Notes: generated from the sequence alone by a model not told the origin. Counted from the first letter of the stretch, positions 8,855-19,875 are shown. The stretch: DNA of 22,762 nucleotides from Penium margaritaceum (GCA_023375785.1 SZWC01004756.1:80745-103506), one strand, 5' to 3'. Numbers and translations: made by a program.

Positions 8855-9660
8855 ACACGTAAGTCCACATTGCTCCTTGTACCTGTAAAAAAAGTCCTAT
8901 GGGACACGTTTTGTCAAAAAACATGCTGCTTGTGCTTTTTCGAGGACGTGCTATATGAAAATAATGTGGTTGATCACCTTTTAATGAATCCATGGGCTTT
9001 GGTTGTCATTGTTCTTTGTCTGCCCCTGAACTTTTGTAGAGTTTGCAAGGTCGATAGCCGATTTCTTGTCGATGTAAACATTGGTCAAACTGTGTTATGG
9101 GTAGCTGATGTTGTCATGAAAGTTTGTTAAGTAAGTAATCTCCTGTTCTTAGCTTAACGATGTTAAAAAAAGCAATCGTTATAGGTTGATGGATGAAATT
9201 CCAGTGACTTGCAACTTGAAGTACCAAGGAAAGGGCTCTGTTTCAACCCATACTCGCTCTTGACGAGCTTGCATACTCTTCCGCTACCGTTATCATATGC
9301 TTTTGCTTGCTTCATGTAGATGATGGTGTCCATTCTTCATGCACAAAGGCATTCTTGACATTGAGCTTGTGCACCTCATAGTCATTGACTATTACAATGG
9401 CGTGAATCATGTACATTGTGGTACAAAGGCTATGAAGTTCGTAGTTTTTTCGGCAATCCTCGCGTTCTATCTACAAGAATGTCTTCACAAGACGCGCTTC
9501 AAATTTGTCGATGTTGCCATCTGCCTTTGGCTTCACCTCAATCACCCACTTCACATCAACTGGCCCAGAACCAAAGGGTAGCTGTACCAGCCTCAAGTTC
9601 CTTACTCCGTGAGGCTATTGTATTCTGCATCTAGCGTTAATTTCCATGGTTTTGCAAACT
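8855..9660 (-). pseudogene. Copia pol remnant: reverse transcriptase and RNase H with internal deletion
   Basis: RT start: VKWVIEVKPKADGN at about 9511-9560 matches the Copia fingers region. Next comes HKLNVKNAF near 9350-9375, where the family has the first catalytic Asp; here that codon (9360-9362) is AAT, Asn. Then CKLVKSEYGLKQ (ending about 9239) and a WY motif near 9220. Between about 9185 and 9085 the text jumps to RNase H (YIDKKSAIDLANS, about 9040-9080), followed by a C-terminal FLTKRVP-like motif near 8905-8925. The RT palm with the YxDD motif, the thumb and the start of RNase H, a couple of hundred residues in normal elements, are missing. Frameshifts and stops are present throughout, so it cannot encode an active enzyme. 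Confidence 0.85.
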
Positions 9661-10189
9661 CGCCTCCCAGTGGTTTCTTTAGTTGCTTTGCCTAAGGCAG
9701 TAGTGCCATTTAGGCCTTGGCAAGGAGAAATGTCAGATGCATTGTTTTGAAGTCGGCATGTACCATATCATTGTTAGCATACACCTTACATACAATTATT
9801 GCCATGTCAAATTTTCTATTGTCCTTCTGATGTTCGTCCATCATCTGCTACAGAAGGCGCATGAAATACCGGTGTTCCACTTTGCTGTTTTGCTTCTGCA
9901 GCCTTGTTGCCTCCGCACCATCTTGCGTAACCACGAGATGGAGGTTGCCATAGTTTACCATATTTGTCTCCTGATTAGCGGTGATGCCTTTGTTGTGGTT
10001 AGCCGCGGGGGGCACACTCGTGCACACCGCCTCTTCACTCGCCTAATCCAGATCCATCATGGTGAGTGCAACATGTTTTGCTGCTTTGTCTTGAATTGAC
10101 TCCACAAATGAGCCGTAGAGTGAGTGAAGATTCCTGATGTGGTTGAGCATTTGGCTTCTTAGCTTTGACATGTTAGATGTTTAAAGAAA
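9661..10189 (-). pseudogene. Copia pol linker between integrase and reverse transcriptase, decayed
   Basis: This stretch lies between the recognisable integrase C-terminal region and the RT fingers, where Copia polyproteins have a variable linker. No motif can be read; several frames alternate and contain stops. Assignment rests on position alone. Confidence 0.5.
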
Positions 10190-11290
10190 ACATCATCACG
10201 CCCAGAGAAAAAAGGTTGGGATTTGATGCCATAAAACTCCTAACCTTTCATGTTGGAGCTTTCTCTGACAAACACGCCATACGCTTTTCTATCTACAAGC
10301 CTCTTCTGACATTCTTTTGGGACATGGAGAACCGCAATATAGCTGAATGTCCAAGTTATGGTGATGTCCATCTTGCAGTCGTGCCATACTTCAAATATAT
10401 TCATGTCACGTAAGGCCTTATGTAGCACATGATTCCACACCCAAAGTGTTGGCGTGAAAGCATACGGGTACTAGGATTTGTCTAGCTTTGCTCCTAGCTG
10501 CATGGATTTGAATGTCTACTGAACATTCCCATTCGCCCTTTCTGCGACACCATTTTGCTATGGGGTATATGGTGTAGAGAATCGCTACACGATGCCCATT
10601 TCCTCAAGCAACGACATGAATTCTGTGCTGATGTAGTTGTCAACATTGTCAGAGCATAGGACTTGCAACTTCTTATTGCTTTGCCTCTATGCCATTGCCA
10701 ACCATTTGAAGAAGTAGGTTCGCGTTTCATCTCTGGTTACAAAGAAAACGTGTCGCATCATCCACAAACATGAGGAAGTATCATTGTTCACCATAGACTG
10801 TTGTTTAGGGGAGAAGTCTGCAGATGTCGATATGAACCATTCTCAACTTTTGATTGATGTTGCAATTGATTCCAAAAAGGAACCTTTATTTGAGAAAACT
10901 TGGCACGAACTCAAGGTCACTTTTGCCTTGGCCTCTTTTTTTAATGTCCAGGCCATTGACATGGCCCTTCATTACCATGGATTTTGCAAACTAATTACTG
11001 ATGTGGCCAAGCCTCTTTCGCCACATTATAGCATCTGCATCTAGAAGATAGTGTGGACTTGTTATTCCAAATGGGGAATCATCGATGAGGTCTAGCTCAA
11101 TGATGCCATGAGGAAGGAGTTGAACTTCTTCAAAGGTTTGTCCTTCATGGATGCTATGCGTGACATGCTTACTGTTACTGATGACGTGAGCTCCTCTCTT
11201 CTTACTTGATCGAGTGAGAGGAGGTTTACGGCAATGTCAAGTATGTAGAGAATGTTACCAAACTTGACTTGTGCTCCATCATACCCTGTC
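10190..11290 (-). pseudogene. Copia pol remnant: GAG-pre-integrase, integrase core and C-terminal region
   Basis: GAG-pre-integrase motifs are visible: NILYILDIAVNLLSL (about 11220-11265) and WRKRLGHISN (about 11000). The integrase core has its DDE triad: Asp in HIDI (10826-10828), Asp in CSDNVDNYIS (10648-10650) and Glu in QNGVAERANGN (10540-10542). There are 35 residues between the second and third, the standard D(35)E spacing. The C-terminal region (IAVLHVPKECQKRLVDRKAY, about 10290-10350, then a GRDDVFF near 10200) matches the post-core Copia segment. Stops interrupt it repeatedly, mostly TAG, for example twice within the STPYTP region. Integrase would insert the cDNA into host DNA; this copy cannot be translated intact. 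Confidence 0.9.
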
Positions 11291-11480
11291 ACGGTCATCA
11301 TACCCTCGCCGAGCACGGGCACCTACTTGTTGTTGGCGAGTGTCACCTAGCTTTTATTTGACGGCTCATAGTTGTGGAGGCGGAACTTGTGGTACGTGAT
11401 GTGCAAGGTACACCCGCTATCCTGGTACCAAACATAAGGTGAGCAAATCAACCTCTCAATTTGACTGTCTGAAAACCGGA
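11291..11480 (-). pseudogene. Copia aspartic protease remnant
   Basis: The active-site motif WYQDSGCTLHIT is intact, with DSG at 11413-11421, preceded by ERLICSPYV. The Copia protease is a short retropepsin that cuts the Gag-Pol polyprotein. Two TAG stops follow within about 20 codons, and a VPVLGEG-like stretch continues towards the GAG-pre-integrase domain. Its position between gag and integrase is as expected. Confidence 0.85.
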
Positions 11481-11559
11481 ACACAAGTGTAGTGGTCAAC
11501 CAACTGCCCTTTGCCTTCCTACTTTGCCTTCTTGACGGACTCCTAACTTCCCTTTTAAC

Positions 11560-13222
11560 TCTTCTCTACTTCACTCTCCTTCTCTCCCCTTTGCTTCTTT
11601 CTCTTGAAGTTACTCTAGTTCCTCCCTTTCTCCTCATTCTGCAACCCTTTGAAGCAGTTACTCTTCACGTGCCCTCTTTGTTGGAATAATGGCACGTGAT
11701 GTAAGGAAGTGATCTTGTCATCTGGGCAATGGTTTTGCGTCCGATTGCCTTTGGGAGGGAGCGCGTTGACTCATGGAAGTACATTGACTTCATTACTACA
11801 TGGCTGATTGACAAGGAGTGAGACGTGCTCTTCTCTATTTCATTATGGTAAGCTGCATTGTTAAAAATGTCAGTTATTTTGCTTATAAGTTGGCTGTCTC
11901 CCTCCTCTCTTAATAGCATCTTGCAAACGTATGCCTCTGTCAATTCTGCTTCAAGCTTGAACTTGAGAACTTTCTTCACGCCATCCCATTCTCCAGTGAG
12001 GTTGTTAGGTAGGAAGGTAACAAAGACAAGCTCAAAGATGGGTGTGTTTGTGATGGGAAGTTGGTTGTGAAGCAATTTTTCCTTGTTGATTTAGCTCTTC
12101 ATGTGAAGGAAGCTGTTGAGGCTGACGTGCAAGAGGTCTGTGACGAGATGAGACTTGAAAGTGCCATCTCTTAACATGTATCTCCTTGGCACATACGACC
12201 ATGCATGTTAGGCTGGCTCGTACATTCGAATGGCTTGCTGAATGCAAGGACTTAGCTGATTTTTTAGAACCATGTATACAGCTTTCGTGAAGTACTTGAA
12301 CACTGACATAATGTGTTAATGAGATATTGGGGGAGAAGCAGTGTAAAAACCAGTGTAGAACTTCCAAATGCTTTAAATCAAGTCCACTTATTTGAACTTA
12401 TGGGCCTAGTGCGAGAAGTTCTCACCATTGAACTGGTCGATCTTGATCTTGTGTAGATTTAGAAAGTTTATTGCTACTAGCACAATGTCCTCTTACCCTT
12501 GGTTTCCAGCTCCTTTTGTTGGAGATGTTGTGTTAGTTTTCTAACACTACTACACGTTTCATGGTACCGCTTGCGCCTGAAACATAGGGTGCACTATTGG
12601 ATGTGGTTGCCCCATAAATGTTTGAGGAAGTGTTGCTAGAAAAGATGGTTTAAATGGTGCCATTATGTGCATGCCCAATGGAACTTGTGGTTGTTGGGTT
12701 GGAAACAACAACTACATCCCTACATGTGTTGATGGTACAAGTGGCACCTACGAAGGAATGATGGCTCCTACATGACTTGAGGGGAGTTGGTTGAGGTAGA
12801 TGTGCTGATGATGCTTGTGATTTTTGCTTGGCATGATTAAACTGTTGTTGCTATTCCTTCTATTGCTATTGTTGAAATTGCAATTGTTGCTGTTGTAGCT
12901 GCGTCTTTTGCTATAGCCATGCCATCTTTTGCTAAAGCTGGTTAATCTAAGCATCACGTGTGAGCTACACCTGCTGGCAGAGTAGATCTTGTGGACTTAG
13001 TTGCTTCCTCAATGCCATGGTCTCTTCCTCCATAACCACTCACATAGCGACTTCTTCCTCCACCATGCACCTTCCTTCATCCACCAAACGTTGCGCTTCT
13101 TTTGCCTTGTGTTCCGCCTACTTTGCAACATGGCAACCCTCATCTTGTCCCATGCGCATACCATGTAAGACAGAATTTTCATTAAGAGGTGCAGAGGTTG
13201 TGCTTAAATTCTCCATGTCCAT
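11560..13222 (-). pseudogene. Copia gag remnant (nucleocapsid-like protein)
   Basis: The likely start is the ATG at 13222 (MDMENLSTTSAPLNENS), about 150 bp after the PBS. The N-terminal part is charged and heptad-like (HKAKEAQRLVDEGR, MEEETMALRKQL), probably coiled coil, followed by a Gln-rich segment near 12850-12910. The central part contains LPITNTPIFELVFVTFLP and WDGVKKVLKFKLEAEL (about 11940-12070), in the position of the UBN2-type gag core. Near 11665-11700 is a CCHC zinc knuckle whose second Cys is Ser (CHYS) and which is broken by a frameshift; its HVKSNC half lies in the next frame, followed by a Lys/Arg/Glu-rich tail. In the N-terminal 130 codons I count nine stops, eight of them TAG. 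Confidence 0.82.
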
Positions 13223-13368
13223 GTTGCTCACGTAATACACATTGCAAGCTGGATCCCACCTTGGGCGCTTGAAGACCTCAATTACTCACTGGCGTAGGCG
13301 GCTTGATTCTACAGCTACTCCAAAACACACCTAACTAGGACTCAGACTGTAGATGTTGTCAACATTAA
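13223..13368 (-). other. Retroelement 5' leader between PBS and gag
   Basis: About 146 bp of untranslated leader. It would hold packaging and dimerisation signals, but none can be recognised by eye. Confidence 0.5.
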
Positions 13369-13384
13369 CCTCGCTCTAAAACCA
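13369..13384 (-). other. Primer-binding site, initiator tRNA-Met type
   Basis: On the minus strand TGGTTTTAGAGCGAGG directly follows the CA end of the 5' LTR. The complement of the 3' end of plant initiator tRNA-Met begins TGGTATCAGAGC; the site matches apart from A-to-T and C-to-T changes in those twelve bases. This tRNA is the usual primer of plant Copia elements. Confidence 0.85.
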
Positions 13385-13884
13385 TGTTAATATTTGTGGG
13401 GTGTAGCAAGGGATGGGTTCCTTGCTACAGGGACCGTTGTGCTTTGAGAGCAACTACAAATAGAATAGAAGGCTGGATCTGAGAGAATGATCGGACGGAA
13501 TAATTGCAGTAGATAATAACTATAGTACTAGAAATAGTACAGCAAACACAGCTCATCTAGAGAGTAATTCTTGACTCTCATGCCTAGACATAGCTCCTAG
13601 TTTACAAGTGGGCAATGCCTAGTAAGAAAAATCTAGTAAAGTAGCTTGAATCTTGAGCGTAGTCTGGCCACCTCTTCAAGGAAGTCAGGCCTTCAAGTAG
13701 TCTATAACGTCGTCCTGCCCAAGCAAGCAGTCTCATGCCAAGCTTATTGTGGTCTTGAGAAGAGTGTCTATAGAGTCATGGCCTTTGATGATGTCTACAG
13801 CTCGTGGAAACTGTTGTGGTAGACTACAGGAAGAAAGCTTGGTGATGATTGAGTTGTTAATTGAAGACCATCACCCTAGCCCCC

Positions 13885-13891
13885 TTTTATA
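13885..13891 (-). promoter_or_regulatory. TATA box of the 5' LTR
   Basis: On the minus strand CCTCCTATAAAAGGGGG, the same position as in the 3' LTR. It would start the genomic RNA of the element, with transcription running towards lower coordinates. Confidence 0.7.
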
Positions 13892-14077
13892 GGAGGTTAC
13901 TCGCAAGTTCACAACTGTCCAGGCTGATGAACATTTCTAGCTACAAGTGGGAGGATTCCTAGCCTAGGAATTGTCCCATTAGCATTAGACCCTTTACTAG
14001 TTCTTATTGCTGAGTTGTGCATGGCTATGTTGATAAAGGGTCGTCCTCGCTTTTGGCTCTACATGTGGTTGATGAAT

Positions 14078-14120
14078 CATGCATGCATGTTGTGATGTAG
14101 AGTTGTGGCATGCATGCATG
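14078..14120. promoter_or_regulatory. Paired CATGCATGCATG motifs in the 5' LTR
   Basis: CATGCATGCATG at 14078-14089 and 14109-14120, start to start 31 bp, the same spacing as in the other LTR. They lie about 190-230 bp upstream of the TATA box. They are overlapping RY motifs; function is inferred. Confidence 0.4.
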
Positions 14121-14533
14121 CGTTATTGCACAGTGGTCCCCACGCTAGGCCTTGCATGCTGCTGCTAAGTTGTGCTAATGTAGCAACCGATACAACGGTA
14201 AACACTACCCATGTAGGTTTAGCCCCACCATGACTGGACAGCCCAGGACCCAGCAGTACGTAGTCGCACTTCACAACTGCTGACTGGTCTCGATCAGCAA
14301 AGATGCACAGCTTTGCTGTGCATGGAGCACAGTATTTTACAGCACTAGGGTCCATTCTCCTCATGGACCTAGATGTCAGAAAAAATTGTGTCGTGTACAA
14401 GCAAATAAAATTATCGCCATTGAACCCGACACTTTTTTAAATAAAATTGTGTAACTTCCTCCAGGGTCCTCCAATTCTGAAACTGACTACGCCAACTTGA
14501 CCAAAAAAAGTGCGGTAATCATCGCCTCTAACA

Positions 14534-16368
14534 AATAAAAATGCATCCTACAAAGGGTACCTTAAGGGGAACACATCCTTAGATAAACGTCATTTAAAAC
14601 AACGATAACACCCCAAGAAGAACATAAAATATATTATTGAAAACATAAAAATACATATACACCATAAAAAACATTGGAGAAACCAAATGTTTTCCTAACA
14701 AGGCTAATTTGGTCCAAACGTGTCTAACAATAAATTCATATTTTAATCAATAAAGAAAAAATATTTTGTCTTTATATTCAACGTATTACTAAAGTCCTAA
14801 TCAATTTCATCTAAATATGAAAAAGCAAAAAAGATCTGCAAAAAAAATTCATCCATGAGCTAATTGTTTATTTGATAATCATTAACACAAATCATCTCAT
14901 TCCAACAAGAACAACTGAAAACATTATGAAAACTCTTTTTAAATAATCCAAGAACCTTTTGCATTTAATTCATTGATACAAAACAAAAAAGAGGTCAAAA
15001 CTTGGATAACTGTATTTTCCTAAACTTCCGATTGCATTGAGTATCATCCTCCACCTGGCATTGAAAAACCAAAAACAATGTGATATTTTCCATGAATTAT
15101 TCCAAGTTTTATAAAAGATTATGCTTGCATAGAGAACAAGAATCTAATGTGAAAGATTTATCAAATACGAAATAAATCATGTAGAAGCATGAAATGTGTC
15201 GGGAAATTCTCAATTAATAGAGAACATAGAGGGTTAATGAAACAACATTGTTCTTAAGAAAGTTAAACACCTTAAGTGATTTTCATTGTTACAATAGTCT
15301 AAAGGCTTTAACTTTGAATAATACATATAAATTATCCAATTTCATCAGTTTAGGATCATGGCTTAGTACATTCAAGAACTATTATTTCATAAATTGGAAA
15401 AGGATGCCTTCATATTAAGAGTGACATTATAGTGAAAAATTTGTCAAAGTAAACTATGTTCACGAATGTTTCATAAGAAGGCAAAGACAGAACTAACCAA
15501 GTCATTTTATGCATCATGTTTTTTTCCTTCATCAAAGCACAAATTGATTAATACATCAACAAAATCTTCACTCGAATTACTAAATTGTAGTGATAACTAG
15601 GAAAAAGTGTCTTATTACTACGAATAATTCCTATAACCATAAAAAATCATCAAAACGTTTGGTGACTATGAATCGTGAGGTATGAGAGTTTCCCTATTAA
15701 TCAACACAAAAATGAATTTCTTGTGTTACACAAATGTTTTTGATCACAAATAATGCACTGTAAATGTAAATTAACTAACATGAACACAATGTTTATAGAA
15801 CAATAGATATTCTTACATTTCCAATTTACGAAAAAAATAAATTTATGTTACATTTTCCTAAAGGAGTGAAGGATGGTTTTCATCTCAAGAGTCATGGGTT
15901 CAAATAAATTCAAAGTTTTAAGAATATTGTTTTTTCATTCAATGATTCTCACATGCCAAACATTCCATAGCAAGATCATAAATTCTAGTTTCAAAATCTG
16001 AATACTTCAAAAGTATTATCAATTCAAAATTCTTAATTTTCATAACAAAGGCGTGATTAAAGAAAACCTTGTACTTGAGCAAACATCATATACTTACATG
16101 AACATCGAACTTGTTGAAAGTATCCATTTCGAAATGAAAATAGCCAAACGTCTCAAAAAACAAAAATAACTTTTACAACATAAATGGAATTTTACCCTTA
16201 CAGGCGCTAGACATTGTAAACTTTAAAAACACCTCTTGATGTCATTATTGAACTGAAGGCAATTATACGACTAAATTTCAAGGTGAAAGGAGAGTTCATT
16301 AGAAGAAAATTTCTTCACATACTCTTCAAGACATTTGTTGGGCACCATCTTCCACGGTATTTTGATCA
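14534..16368. other. AT-rich, A-skewed spacer with no gene seen
   Basis: Strongly AT-rich, with A runs dominating the plus strand. No open frame of note, no domain, no tRNA. The text has the look of an old methylated repeat that has lost its CpG sites, but no family can be read. Confidence 0.55.
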
Positions 16369-16818
16369 GTGAATAAGACAAACCTTCCACTAGTTGTATT
16401 TGAAACCTTGAATAAAGGTTCCAAAAATGATTCCTATGTTAAATCTATGATTGTATACTATGCGGTTGTACACATGACTTCCTCCTTCATGATGTTTGCC
16501 TTTTTGGGGGAAGAACGCACCATTACAACCAACTCCCTCATAGCAAAGCCTTCACCAAAGCAAGGAGGTCCTTGCTACCCTAGAATCTTTCATGTGTCCG
16601 AAAACATTTCAATTCAATGTATTGAATGGAATCTTACCATGATTACATATCACAAGTTCAATATGTGTCCAATTAACAATTTCAAAGTAAAGGTAAGCTC
16701 CGTGCAATGCGTATCTTGGAGCCCAACAATAGGGCATAATGCGTTCCAAGACCTTCTAGGCTGTCCACACAAGCGTCCTTGTGTAGCCATCATTTCCATT
16801 GATGGAAGGCCATCATGA
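16369..16818 (+). other. Open frame of 149 codons, probably not a gene
   Basis: The longest open frame in this AT-rich block. It opens at a GTG; the first ATG is at 16447 and would give 123 residues. The product has no recognisable domain, signal peptide or clear membrane span. Two small hairpins lie within it (TCTTGGA/TCCAAGA near 16710-16750 and CACAAG-CGTC-CTTGTG near 16778). It may be part of a decayed transposon. Confidence that it is coding is low. Confidence 0.12.
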
Positions 16819-19689
16819 CGTTAGTAATACCTGCTTGCCATGCTAGTAGGAAATGCCAAAGCAATAGGTTTGTAAGAGGAAACTAATGTAGATTTGAGCT
16901 CGTCTTTGCAGAGCCACCAAGCTATGGCACCCAGGCTAGTGATAAACAAGTCTACCTCTTATCACGAAGGAAGGCGGAACTGAAATTATATGGGCTTGGG
17001 AGGGATTGTCACGAATGACTTCCACTTAGGCAAGTGGGCAGAGCCAAGCTTACAACGGTCTAAGAAGGATCTTGAGAAATGAACTAAACTCAAGTTGGTT
17101 GGCACAACAAAGTTTACAAGGGTCTTGGAAGGATCTCCATTAATGCCTTGGTCAAAGGTGCACTTGTGCTAAGGCGTTGAGCCCTCGACGAGGACGTCAG
17201 ATATGGTGTGGCCACTAAACATAAATCACTAATGTATCCACAGGAGATAGTTAGGTGTGCTAGGGTTGCCGCCTTCTAAACATGCACACCTGGTTAGTTG
17301 ATTGCATGCGTTGTGGTCCGAGAAGCTTCCTTTGGTGCACAATGAAGTTTCACTTCCATTGAAATTCTTGCACCATACCTAACCACATGGCTTTGTAGGT
17401 GCAAGCCATCACCATGTCCTTAATCATTAGATCTTAGGCTTCTCATGGATTAGTCAATGTCGTTGATCATACTAGCCACAATGCTTCCATCTGAACGATC
17501 CTTTGACACGAACATGGACCATTGATGTCTAGAATGCTAAAATGAGAAACGTTCCTCTTCAAAACTTTCCTTTCCACCTAGGTTGATCCGAGGCCTTAGC
17601 CTAAGCCATATCAAAGCTTCCTTCCAAAGGGCTTGTCAAATTTCAATGATGATACTTCCCCTTAAATATGCTTATGTAAATGGCTTTGCTTCTACTTTGT
17701 TGATTCCAACACATAATGACATGTGGTTCATGGATCACCTTCAATGTTAGACTTCTACCGAAGCTCTCCATGATCACATTGGCTAGATATTTGTATCCTG
17801 ATGAGGGGTTTCAAACTCATGCATTTTTCAAATTTGCAAACCTACATGATTTTGAGCCCATTGATTGAGATTTATTAGCAAAGGTCGCAAATGTAGATTA
17901 ACATGAACAATTGAATCATTTAAATGCCTGAGTAACTTTGGTTATCATTTGTTTAAAAAGCACTTGCACTTTTTTGTACTCCCTAACCTTCACAGAAACA
18001 CGACGATTAGAATGCCAGTTGCGTTTTGTTCTTTGTTAATGGTTGTTATAAGACATTTTGAACTTGAATCCAAAAAACATCACTCAAACTTTTCAGGAAC
18101 ACTTTGCCTTTGAGAATCTCATTGCTTGAGCAATCTAAAATTCGGTTTTTTCACCACAAGATATAGATCAATAACTACGAGATTCGTAAGCTATGGTTGG
18201 CATGAGGAATTACTCATTGTCAACTATGTTTTGGCTAATACTTAGAAAGAGTCCCTTGCCTTTCATAGTTTTCCACATTGTTGCAAGTTATTGTGGCGGT
18301 ATGTCATTTTGTCGCCTTTGGAATCATTTTCCATAAAGTTTTCATTAGGATGGTCATAAGAATCATCATGAATAACATCTTTGAGAGGTGTTTTCATTCT
18401 ATTTGAATTCTTCATCTTGTATGATAGTTCTCTCATGTTTTTGTAAGGGAAAACTGTTTATGTATGGAAATAATTTTGTTCGTTAAATGTTTTTCAATGA
18501 ATTAAATTTTCAATCATTTACATAGAAAAAATGTTTGTTGATTTCATTCTAGTAGTTATTTCCCTTTATTTTATAATCTTTAATATATTTTGTGCTCTAA
18601 CATGTAATAAACAATTCAAAAAATTTGCTTCATTTTTATCTTTCATGGTTTATGTTCCTTTGATAATGATTCATTGATTGTGTCATTGTACAAAATGTCA
18701 TGTTATTGAGTTTTTGCAAAATTCCTTTGTTGAGGTTTTGTGATTCTTTGTAAAAAGAAGTCAAAAACAAATATGACATGTTCCCTTGGACCTTTCTCTT
18801 TGGTTTGGATTTACATTTGTCCTTTTTTCACGACTGCTTTATACATGAATATTTTCATTTTTGTTTTAATAAGGGATGCTTGAGATATGTTAGAGGCACG
18901 ATGTTTGTTTTTGTAAGGATGGAGAGGGATATGAGTTGATTCATTCTTAAAATAAGTGTTTGCTCACGTAAAATAATTTTTTAGAAAAATCAATGATGTT
19001 TTAATTCTTTTGTACAATGATTCAAAATATTTTTTTTTGCATTATTCTTGTTGTTTTTTGGTTCTTTGCATGCAACATGCTTGGAATTAATGTGTTGAAG
19101 GACAGGCTACATCAAAAAATAATATGAGCATGAAATTTGTTTTCATTTTTCCATCATGAATGATTTCACGTGATTTCTTGTGGAAATTTTATGGTTTCAC
19201 ATCACTAGTTAAAGTTTTGGTTGAGTAAGCTCTTATCATCTGTATGTGGAATTGAAGTGAAGTACTATTTTAAAATTGTCATTCAAGGTCTCATTCTATT
19301 TTGAAATTATCTTGAATCATTGATAATTTCATTTTTATGGGAAAAAACACTACGCCATAAAACTTTATGTGCTTATATCTATATTCAATCAAGACATGTT
19401 CTCAAACCTCCTTCCTTTCCTTTCACGATACACATTTTAGAGATAACATTTGTAATAAGTGTTTTTTCATCATTTGAGTTCATTTGTTTGGTCAAAACCT
19501 TCTAGTTGGGTAAATCTCGTGTGGTTTGATATGGTTTTATGTGCTATTGTTCTTTGATATTTATGCAGTACTGACCGATCCACAATAGAAACGTTCTTCC
19601 TTCATTCTTGTCAAATGTGATGATTTATTCATGTAATTACTCGCCGTGTCGGAATTTGAAACGCTTGGAACCCTTTAATTTCAACCGAG
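16819..19689. other. AT-rich spacer, T-skewed in its right part; unclassified repeat-like DNA
   Basis: No gene recognised. 16820-17760 is less AT-rich and may be a transposon remnant. It contains two diverged direct copies of an AAGYTTACAASGGTCTWRGAAGGATCT-like unit starting at about 17048 and 17109 (61 bp apart). From about 17800 the plus strand is T-rich, the opposite skew from 14534-16368. Confidence 0.5.
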
Positions 19690-19825
19690 TTACGCAACAG
19701 CCATGTAATTTTCATTTTTGTTTATTGGACGATGATGCTTTATTTGAAATGCTGGTTTTTTTCCTTCAGACTGAAAGGTAAAGGCTTTCATGTATGTTTT
19801 GCCCATGTTGACAACCTTCGAAATT
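19690..19825. other. Transition to GC-richer DNA
   Basis: A minus-strand frame of 76 codons covers 19690-19920 (MVERDRPKMKATS...), basic and without recognised domain. Because a perfect hairpin lies inside it, I do not call it a gene. Confidence 0.3.
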
Positions 19826-19875
19826 GCAACCGTTTTACCGCAGGTTGCGTGTTTCACTTTCCACGAAAGTGAAAC
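19826..19875. repeat. Hairpin cluster with a perfect 11-bp stem
   Basis: GTTTCACTTTC (19851-19861), loop CAC, GAAAGTGAAAC (19865-19875). The stem can extend by three pairs across a one-base bulge (GCG/CGC). Just upstream, GCAACC and GGTTGC (about 19826-19848) form a second 6-bp stem. Confidence 0.7.

Larger units (their letters stand above)
6187..14533 (-). mobile_element. Degenerate Ty1/Copia LTR retrotransposon, complete with both LTRs
   Basis: An 8347-bp element lying on the minus strand. In element order: 5' LTR (13385-14533), PBS, gag, protease, integrase, reverse transcriptase, RNase H, about 1.5 kb of non-pol sequence, polypurine tract, 3' LTR (6187-7342). Integrase before RT is the Copia order. 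Both LTRs begin TGTT and end in CA in element orientation. Target-site duplication is not convincing: AATGT on the left against AATAA on the right share three bases. The coding parts carry many stops, at least one frameshift and an internal RT deletion, and the LTRs differ clearly by eye (some stretches near 85% identical, others nearer 70-75%), so the copy is old and non-autonomous. Confidence 0.95.
13385..14533 (-). repeat. 5' LTR of the Copia element
   Basis: 1149 bp, starting TGTTAGAGG at 14533 in element orientation and ending ...AATATTAACA at 13385 next to the PBS. It is collinear with 6187-7342 with scattered substitutions and small indels, which confirms that both are LTRs of one insertion. 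Confidence 0.93.

Noticed and set aside
6182..14538. Five-base target-site duplication of the Copia element
   Set aside because: Flanks AATGT and AATAA share only AAT; the duplication is lost, or the ends are off by a base or two.
15896..15906. GGGTTCAAAT as a Pol III B box of a SINE or tRNA
   Set aside because: No matching A box at the right distance and no poly-A or T terminator arrangement; probably chance in AT-rich DNA.
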